Shown piece by piece: positions 6,052-10,677 of a DNA stretch of 10,677 bases. This stretch comes from Yoonia sp. (GTDB taxonomy: Bacteria > Pseudomonadota > Alphaproteobacteria > Rhodobacterales > Rhodobacteraceae). The notes under the pieces are model-generated. The model was not told where the DNA came from. It made no database searches and saw only the letters and a list, made by a program, of their open reading frames with translations. The position numbers and the translations under genes are program-made. Each line of letters starts with the position of its first letter. Position 1 is the first letter of the stretch. The stretch lies in contig JAPKCP010000095.1 of NCBI GenBank assembly GCA_028822885.1, forward strand, positions 1 to 10,677. The letters are read 5' to 3'.

Positions 6052-7088
6052 TATTCAATTAAATCTTTAGGAAGCTTCGCAAACGCTCGTTGGATCGGGA
6101 GCAGCACGACAATGCGGCCAGTATCCTTGATGCGCCCAGCATCAGTCCCCGCTTGGTCGCCAGTGCCATAGAAAATATCAGCGCGCTGCGCTCCTTTGAT
6201 CGCAGACCCGGTATCCTGAGCAATCATCAGGCGGTTCAGCGGATCAGTGCCCTCCTTTTCGATCCAAACGGGGGCACCAAGTTTAACGATTGACGGATCG
6301 ACAGCGATTGAGCGCATCGTGGTGATTGATCTATTCATCGCACCAAGTGGTCCCTTATCAGCGGGAACTTCACTCACTTCGCGAAAAAACACATAACTGT
6401 CATTGACCCACAGCAGCTCACGGCCCGCCTCAGGATTATTGCGTACCCAATTTTGAATCACCTCGGCGGACACCTGATGAGAGTCGTAGATGCCGCGACC
6501 AACCATTTCCAAGCCAACAGACGAGTAATCACGCCCGTTCTTGCCGCCGTAACCAACACGGATACGGCCACCGTCAGGCAATTTGACTCGGCCAGATCCT
6601 TGAACCTGTAAAAAAAACAAATCTACCGGGTCGGTAAGCCATGCAATCTCAAGGCCCCGCCCAGCAAGTAAATCATTTTCCTGCAATTCACGACGTGTTG
6701 CATAGGGCTGACCTACAACAAGATCGTCGGGTACCGCATAAATCGGATGTTGGTAAATTCCGCCTTGGGTCAATGACCCACGCAATTCAGGCTCAAAATA
6801 ACCAGTGAACAACATCGGCGCGCCGTCTTCGATCAACACAGGCTGAAAGAACAGTTCAAAGAACGCTTTTGCATCGCTTGCGTCTGCTGCAAAAGCGCAC
6901 AGGCTTGCCCATTCAGGATTGTTGATATCGCGACAAGTGTTCAGAAACGTGGAAAGGGCCGCCTGATGATCATCAGCGGCCCAGCCATTCAGGTCGTCAA
7001 ACCCTAACCAAGTATACGTCGGTTCAGCCAAAACGGCCCCCGCAGACATCACGCCAAGCCATGCTATTGATACCGCACGGCCCAGCAT
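6051..7088 (-). CDS. mltA: Membrane-bound-type lytic murein transglycosylase A (MltA)
   Basis: MltA cleaves the MurNAc-GlcNAc bond of peptidoglycan and leaves a 1,6-anhydro-MurNAc end. The 345-residue protein has a signal peptide at 1-21 (cleavage after VLA) and lacks a lipobox cysteine. Unlike the lipoprotein of E. coli, it should therefore be a soluble periplasmic enzyme. The MltA domain includes FTGYFEPE at 94-101 and DLFFLQVQGSG at 156-166. The C-terminal 3D domain reads AQDTGSAIKGAQRADIFYG (290-308), with Asp292, Asp304 and Asp311 in this region. Asp304 is the likely counterpart of the catalytic Asp308 of E. coli MltA. The gene starts 6 bases after the timA stop and its stop overlaps the smr start, so it sits in the middle of a three-gene operon. 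Confidence 0.95.
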   Translation of the reverse strand: MLGRAVSIAWLGVMSAGAVLAEPTYTWLGFDDLNGWAADDHQAALSTFLNTCRDINNPEWASLCAFAADASDAKAFFELFFQPVLIEDGAPMLFTGYFEPELRGSLTQGGIYQHPIYAVPDDLVVGQPYATRRELQENDLLAGRGLEIAWLTDPVDLFFLQVQGSGRVKLPDGGRIRVGYGGKNGRDYSSVGLEMVGRGIYDSHQVSAEVIQNWVRNNPEAGRELLWVNDSYVFFREVSEVPADKGPLGAMNRSITTMRSIAVDPSIVKLGAPVWIEKEGTDPLNRLMIAQDTGSAIKGAQRADIFYGTGDQAGTDAGRIKDTGRIVVLLPIQRAFAKLPKDLIE

Positions 7089-7094
7089 AAAATT

Positions 7095-7745
7095 CTATTC
7101 ACCCGTGGCGACAAGACGCCAATTCGGATCGTCGCTACCCATGACACGCGCAAAGGACCAGACGTCTTTTTGACGCTTAATCTCGTCGGCAGCGCCCTCA
7201 ACGATGTCACCACCCTTATCGCGGACCAAATAAGCTAGCTCTGACTTAAAGCGTACCGTGACTTCGGCTTCTTTCGTGCCTTCGTCGTATTCTGCCCCGA
7301 TCAAGCTTAGATCAGACAAGCCAATGAACGTCGCTTCAACGGTCAGGCCCTGCTGTTCACGCTGATCGATGACGGACGCGAACGCCTCAAACACATCTTC
7401 AGAGATAAACGGCACGACGCCTTCAAGCTCACCCTGCTCAAATGCCATCAGGATCATTTCGTAAGCACCTTTGGCACCACCCAAAAACTCACCAACGTGG
7501 AAAGACGGGTCGATCCGCTTCATGGCAGCAAGCGCTTTGGCTGTATCGCTGCCATCTTCGGCGTGATCGGCGATGTCCAAGTCTGGACCGCCTTCGATCA
7601 CTTCAAGTGCGGGACCACGGCGTTCGGGCTTCGCCACCTCAGGTTTTTCAAAACCCTCTCGTGTCCCCAAAACACCGCGCAAGCGCATAATGAGAAAAAC
7701 AGCAATGCCCGCAAGCACGAGTAGCTGGATAAGTGGAGAGTTCAT
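7095..7745 (-). CDS. timA: Tim44-like inner-membrane protein (TimA)
   Basis: This 216-residue protein is anchored by one N-terminal transmembrane helix (about 4-20). A basic segment with the GTREGFEKP motif (27-35), an acidic linker (about 50-68) and a C-terminal Tim44 domain (about 73-214) follow. The domain contains DPSFHVGEFLGGAKGAYEMI (79-98) and ends in DVWSFAR (194-200) and NWRLVATGE (208-216). It belongs to the alphaproteobacterial Tim44 homologues named TimA, studied as relatives of the mitochondrial import-motor subunit. Their bacterial role is not well defined. The start has a good SD (GAGG, 7751-7754 on the minus strand) five bases away. It heads the timA-mltA-smr operon and is divergent from fxsA, a conserved arrangement in this group as far as I recall. 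Confidence 0.9.
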   Translation of the reverse strand: MNSPLIQLLVLAGIAVFLIMRLRGVLGTREGFEKPEVAKPERRGPALEVIEGGPDLDIADHAEDGSDTAKALAAMKRIDPSFHVGEFLGGAKGAYEMILMAFEQGELEGVVPFISEDVFEAFASVIDQREQQGLTVEATFIGLSDLSLIGAEYDEGTKEAEVTVRFKSELAYLVRDKGGDIVEGAADEIKRQKDVWSFARVMGSDDPNWRLVATGE

Positions 7746-7844
7746 TCGGACCTCATTCTAGGTTACCATGGAAAAACGCGTAGCATTGCTTATGTAGGTT
7801 CGGGGAGTGGCCGAGTCCACCTTTCCATCAAAGAAGTCGCACAT

Positions 7845-7849
7845 GAGGG
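7845..7849 (+). promoter_or_regulatory. Ribosome binding site fixing the fxsA start
   Basis: GAGGG lies five bases before the ATG at 7855. The alternative starts in the same frame, GTG 7807 and ATG 7843, have no comparable SD, and they would add polar residues not usual in FxsA. Confidence 0.55.
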
Positions 7850-7854
7850 CCCAT

Positions 7855-8349
7855 ATGTGGTTGTTATTCGCATTTATTGCCGTTCCGTTGGTTGAAATCG
7901 GACTGTTTATTCAAGTTGGTGGGGCGATTGGCCTCTGGCCAACACTATTAATCGTGCTGCTCACGGCATTTCTTGGGTCGTGGTTAGTGCGATCACAAGG
8001 AGCGCGTGAACTCGCAAACTTGCGCGGATCATTCAACGAACTGCGCGATCCCACAGAACCTTTGGCGAATGGCGCTATGATCCTGTTCGCAGGGGCGCTT
8101 TTGCTGACACCAGGGTTTTTTACCGATATTGTCGGTTTTTCGCTTCTAATCCCACAAGTTCGGACAGCCGCGTTCAAGTTCATCAAATCCAAGGTTAACG
8201 TCCAAGGCTTTCAATTGGGCGGCGCAGCCAACAACCAACCGCCACAACAGCCGCACGGCCGCCAGAACGGTGTAATAGACGTTGACTTTGAAGACATTAC
8301 GGAAAACGATGACACCCCACGCGGTCCGTCAGGCTGGACAAAACACTAA
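7855..8349 (+). CDS. fxsA: FxsA family membrane protein
   Basis: This 164-residue inner-membrane protein belongs to the FxsA family. E. coli FxsA is named for suppressing F-exclusion of phage T7, but its normal function is unknown. The protein begins MWLLFAFIAVPLVEIGLFIQVG, the usual family opening, followed by hydrophobic segments around residues 26-45 and 74-100, with DPTEPLANGAMILFAGALLLTPGFFTD as the central conserved stretch. The tail is hydrophilic: Gln/Pro/Asn-rich at about 123-137, then acidic (VIDVDFEDITEND). I chose ATG 7855 over GTG 7807 and ATG 7843 because of the SD and the family N-terminus; GTG 7807 would give a 180-residue form. secB follows on the same strand after 68 bases, and the two are probably cotranscribed. 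Confidence 0.92.
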   Translation: MWLLFAFIAVPLVEIGLFIQVGGAIGLWPTLLIVLLTAFLGSWLVRSQGARELANLRGSFNELRDPTEPLANGAMILFAGALLLTPGFFTDIVGFSLLIPQVRTAAFKFIKSKVNVQGFQLGGAANNQPPQQPHGRQNGVIDVDFEDITENDDTPRGPSGWTKH

Positions 8350-8417
8350 CACGGTTGAGGCCGCCCTGCGGGGCTGTTACCAATCTGCGAAATTCATTTA
8401 TAAGGTTGGGACATCCC

Positions 8418-8939
8418 ATGGCAGACGAGACACCAGAAACGACTGAAGCACCAGCAGCAGCAGCGCCACCAGAACAGGCCGCACAGCCCAAAAGCCGTGT
8501 TTTAGCCCAGTACATCCGCGATTTGTCGTTTGAAAACATCCTCGCACAGAAGGGTGCTAGCCCAGATGCGAAGCCTGAGATCAAAGTTCAGGTCAACTTG
8601 GATGCAAAAAAGCGGTCAGTTGACAACCAGTTTGAGATTATCACAAAGCTGAACATCACAAGCAGCGCCAAAGATTCTGGCGAAGCATTGTTCGTGTTAG
8701 AACTTGAATATGCAGGCATTTTCCTTGTTGAAAACGTGCCAGAAGACCAGATGCACCCGTACCTGTTGATCGAATGCCCACGCATCACGTTCCCATTCGT
8801 GCGCCGTGTTGTCAGCGACGTCACACGCGACGGTGGCTTCCCGCCGCTGAACCTTGAGACGATTGATTTCCTTGCACTTTACCGTGCCGAAATCGCACGT
8901 CGCGTTGAAGCACAGAAAACTGAAGCAACCGTTCAGTAA
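8418..8939 (+). CDS. secB: Protein-export chaperone SecB
   Basis: SecB is the cytoplasmic tetrameric chaperone that holds preproteins unfolded and hands them to SecA. The 173-residue protein carries the family core: YIRDLSFEN at 32-40, EIKVQVNLDA at 54-63, ECPRITFPFVRRVVSDVTRDGGFPPLNLETIDFLALY over 119-155, and a charged C-terminal helix. The first 25 residues are Ala/Pro/Glu-rich and low in complexity. This is common in alphaproteobacterial SecB and is probably disordered. The frame is open upstream to 8355, but ATG 8418 is preceded by AAGG and GGGA (8402-8411) and gives the expected N-terminus. The stop lies inside a hairpin shared with the facing dnaQ. Confidence 0.97.
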   Translation: MADETPETTEAPAAAAPPEQAAQPKSRVLAQYIRDLSFENILAQKGASPDAKPEIKVQVNLDAKKRSVDNQFEIITKLNITSSAKDSGEALFVLELEYAGIFLVENVPEDQMHPYLLIECPRITFPFVRRVVSDVTRDGGFPPLNLETIDFLALYRAEIARRVEAQKTEATVQ

Positions 8940-8958
8940 GACGCTAACTTAGCGTCTT
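8938..8958. terminator. Bidirectional hairpin between secB and dnaQ
   Basis: A perfect 9-bp inverted repeat (AAGACGCTA at 8938-8946, TAGCGTCTT at 8950-8958) has a three-base loop. It contains the last bases of the secB stop codon and the whole dnaQ stop plus its last four codons. It is symmetrical and so would form on both transcripts. It lacks a T-run on either side, so termination efficiency is uncertain, but position and symmetry suit a shared end for two convergent genes only four bases apart. Confidence 0.6.
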
Positions 8959-9678
8959 CCACAAAGCGTCGTCGCCCAAACTATCTATGAATTTAGTGTG
9001 GGCGGCGGCTTCTTCATCGGAAATACGTGGGGGCAGGGCATCAGGACGACGCATTGGTCTCCATTCTTCGCCAGCTTCACCCGATCTATGGCCACTTGCG
9101 GCTGTAAGAACCATCCCCGGCTGACGCCCGCCAATCAATTCCAGATACACTTCTGCTAGAATTTCGCTATCAAGCAATGCGCCGTGTAGCGTTCGGTTTG
9201 TGTTGTCGATGCCAAATCGGCGACATAATGCATCCAACGACGCTGGTGAGCCGGGAAATTTGCGCCGCGCAATTGCCAACGTATCCAGCGACTGCGTCAT
9301 TGGCAAAAGGGGGCGGTTTACCCAACCAAGCTCAGCATTCAGAAACTTCATATCGAATGCAGCATTGTGGATGACCATCTTCGAATCACCCACAAAGTCG
9401 ATGAACGACTGTGCGATATCAGCAAAGATGGGCTTATCTTTCAGGATCACTTCACCCGGTTTCGGATCACGTGGGACAGCCAGTAAATCTGGCCCAATCC
9501 CGTGAACCCCAAACGCGCCTTCAGGCATTGACCGCATCGGGTTGATATATTGATGATACGTGCGGCCTGTCGGGATTTGGCCAATCAGCTCAACAGCCCC
9601 AATTTCAACAATGCGGTCACCTTCGCCGGGTTCAAACCCTGTGGTTTCTGTATCAAGAACGATTTCACGATCTGCCAT
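8944..9678 (-). CDS. dnaQ: DNA polymerase III epsilon subunit (proofreading exonuclease)
   Basis: This encodes the 3'-5' exonuclease of the replicative polymerase, a DEDDh-type enzyme of 244 residues. Exo I is DTETTG at 9-14 (Asp9, Glu11), Exo II is HNAAFDMKFL at 104-113 (Asp109), and Exo III is HGALLDSEIL at 165-174 (His165, Asp170). QPGMVL at 186-191 sits where E. coli epsilon has its sliding-clamp-binding QTSMAF. The C-terminal part (about 215-244) resembles the polymerase-alpha-binding tail. Compared with E. coli epsilon from memory, about 12 extra residues (AVPRDPKPGEVI, 67-78) follow the HGIGPDLL loop. A good SD (AAGGTGA, 9682-9688 on the minus strand) supports the start. The first 14 bases overlap the end of coaE, so translation is probably coupled. 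Confidence 0.96.
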   Translation of the reverse strand: MADREIVLDTETTGFEPGEGDRIVEIGAVELIGQIPTGRTYHQYINPMRSMPEGAFGVHGIGPDLLAVPRDPKPGEVILKDKPIFADIAQSFIDFVGDSKMVIHNAAFDMKFLNAELGWVNRPLLPMTQSLDTLAIARRKFPGSPASLDALCRRFGIDNTNRTLHGALLDSEILAEVYLELIGGRQPGMVLTAASGHRSGEAGEEWRPMRRPDALPPRISDEEAAAHTKFIDSLGDDALWKTLS

Positions 9679-10258
9679 GTGTCACCTTCAATGTGTCCAT
9701 GAGATTTTGCACAGCAACCCGAGTGCCTTCAAGATCAAGCGTTTCAATCACATGATCCGCCTTCGCCCGTTTTTCAGTATCCGGCAACTGGTGCGACAGG
9801 ATCATGTCAAACATACCCTTTGTCATGCCCGGACGCGACAAAACGCGATGCTCTTGCAATTCAGAAGGGGCAGTGACGCAGATCGTAACGTCAATCCATT
9901 TTTCAGCGCCTGTTTCAAACAGGAGTGGGATATCTAACAGCACAAAATCTGCGTCTTTATGATCATCAAGAAACCTTTCCCTGTCAGCGCCAACCAATGG
10001 GTGAACGATTTTTTGTATCTTTGGCAGGACATCATCGCGTTGGGACATCATGTCCTTAAGTTTGCCACGATCAACTGCACCGTTCGTAATCGCCATCGGA
10101 TAAGCGTCAGACACGGGGCCAACGGCCGCACCGCCAACACTATAGATTCGGTGCACCGCGGCATCCGCATCCCAAACAGGCACACCGAGGTCGGCAAACA
10201 TCTGGGCGGTCGTGGATTTCCCCATACCCATGGACCCAGTCAAACCAAGCGTGATCAT
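9665..10258 (-). CDS. coaE: Dephospho-CoA kinase
   Basis: CoaE catalyses the last step of coenzyme A synthesis, ATP-dependent phosphorylation of the 3'-hydroxyl of dephospho-CoA. The 197-residue protein is of normal length. The P-loop GSMGMGKST is at 8-16, and the DAD motif at 30-32 begins the CoA-binding part. IVHPLV at 84-89 and LLDIPLLFETG at 107-117 are family signatures, and SHQLPDTEKRAKADHVIET (155-173) is the typical lid and C-terminal stretch. The ATG overlaps the aroE stop by four bases (ATGA) and the 3' end overlaps dnaQ by 14 bases, so all three are one transcript in the order aroE, coaE, dnaQ. Confidence 0.97.
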   Translation of the reverse strand: MITLGLTGSMGMGKSTTAQMFADLGVPVWDADAAVHRIYSVGGAAVGPVSDAYPMAITNGAVDRGKLKDMMSQRDDVLPKIQKIVHPLVGADRERFLDDHKDADFVLLDIPLLFETGAEKWIDVTICVTAPSELQEHRVLSRPGMTKGMFDMILSHQLPDTEKRAKADHVIETLDLEGTRVAVQNLMDTLKVTHGRS

Positions 10259-10677
10259 CGTAACATCATTTCCCGCAGATCACTGTCGACCTCTGGACGG
10301 ATACCAAACCAGCGCTCAAACCCGGGCACACCTTGATGAAGCAACATGCCAAGACCATCAACAACAGTGCAGCCAGCCTTTTCAGCCTCATCCAGCAATC
10401 TTGTGCGCAGGGGGGTATAGACCAAGTCAGTGACAACCATCCCCGGTCGCAGTCCATCCAAAGGCACACGAAATTCAGCTGCACCCGTCATGCCAAGCGA
10501 GGTCGTATTCACCACAGTCACAGCATCATCAAGCATATTGCCAGCTTGCACCCAATCCACGATCTTGATGCGAGCACCAAATTCAGAGCGCAACGCCTCT
10601 GCCTTAGGACGGGTCCTATTAGACAAGTAGATTTCTGGAACGCCCGCGTCAGCCAAAGCGACGATCACAGCGCGTGC
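10255..10677 (-). CDS. aroE: Shikimate dehydrogenase, C-terminal half (partial)
   Basis: This enzyme reduces 3-dehydroshikimate to shikimate with NADPH in aromatic amino acid synthesis. The visible 140 residues run off the right edge; the frame is open to base 10677, and the first visible residues ARAVIVALADAG belong to the NADP-binding fold. The Rossmann-domain motif YLSNRT follows, in which the Asn-Arg-Thr recognises the NADP phosphate. VVNTTSLGM, VTDLVYTPLRTRLL and DGLGMLLHQGVPGFERWFG are all AroE signatures. The substrate-binding N-terminal half lies outside the window. The stop TGA overlaps the coaE start by four bases. Confidence 0.95.
   Translation of the reverse strand, partial: ARAVIVALADAGVPEIYLSNRTRPKAEALRSEFGARIKIVDWVQAGNMLDDAVTVVNTTSLGMTGAAEFRVPLDGLRPGMVVTDLVYTPLRTRLLDEAEKAGCTVVDGLGMLLHQGVPGFERWFGIRPEVDSDLREMMLR

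Noticed and set aside
7802..7820. GGGGAGTGGCCGAGTCC resembles the acceptor and D-arm start of a serine tRNA
   Set aside because: No anticodon stem, T-arm or matching acceptor strand follows; the sequence runs straight into fxsA. Chance similarity is more likely than a tRNA remnant.
7807..7854. Earlier fxsA starts at GTG 7807 or ATG 7843
   Set aside because: The added polar residues precede the family's usual MWLLFAFI opening, and the best SD (GAGGG) is for ATG 7855. The choice affects only the N-terminus.
8361..8376. Small GC hairpin (GCCC/GGGC) between fxsA and secB as a terminator
   Set aside because: The stem is only four base pairs with no T-run, too weak to call. fxsA and secB may well be cotranscribed.
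8355..8417. N-terminal extension of secB from ATG 8355
   Set aside because: The extra 21 residues are unlike SecB and no SD precedes the codon; ATG 8418 has one and yields the normal start.
1..10677. Defence island, prophage, insertion sequence, CRISPR array or toxin-antitoxin pair
   Set aside because: Every long frame is accounted for by housekeeping or conserved envelope genes; there are no transposase or integrase motifs, no spaced direct repeats and no terminal inverted repeats with target duplications.

Overview
The window reads as a chromosomal housekeeping segment of an alphaproteobacterium, most likely a marine member of the Rhodobacteraceae (Roseobacter group; Octadecabacter/Loktanella-like is my best guess from the protein sequences). 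The pointers are the AddA-like C-terminus followed by trxA, the HslV with a WHG|TT processing site, the Tim44-like TimA next to mltA and smr, and the block aroE-coaE-dnaQ facing secB-fxsA. Gene density is high and intergenic gaps are short. I see no mobile element, CRISPR array, tRNA or rRNA.

Layout from left to right: (1) 1-155, the last codons of addA, then trxA (+) closed by a strong intrinsic terminator at 563-591. (2) 669-4209, the HslVU protease locus, split into two parts: hslV (+), then a GC-rich palindromic intergenic element, a small exported DM13-domain protein on the minus strand, a ten-helix DUF2157-like membrane protein (+), and hslU (+) only 9 bases behind it. (3) 4249-5478, an MFS transporter (+) whose start codon sits in the 3' arm of a 9-bp hairpin. 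(4) 5461-7745, a minus-strand operon read right to left, timA-mltA-smr, with very tight junctions (6-base gap, then a TAATG stop/start overlap). (5) 7855-8939, plus-strand fxsA and secB. (6) 8944-10677, a minus-strand operon aroE-coaE-dnaQ with 4-base and 14-base overlaps; aroE runs off the right edge.

Together the genes serve protein quality control and redox balance (TrxA, HslVU, SecB), the cell envelope (TimA, MltA, FxsA, DUF2157 and DM13 proteins), nucleic acid maintenance (AddA, DnaQ, Smr) and central biosynthesis (CoaE, AroE). Nothing here looks like an undescribed multi-gene system. The points most worth a second look are the splitting of hslV from hslU by two poorly characterised genes, the MFS start codon buried in a hairpin, an apparent insertion beside the DnaQ active site, and the HslV pro-sequence.
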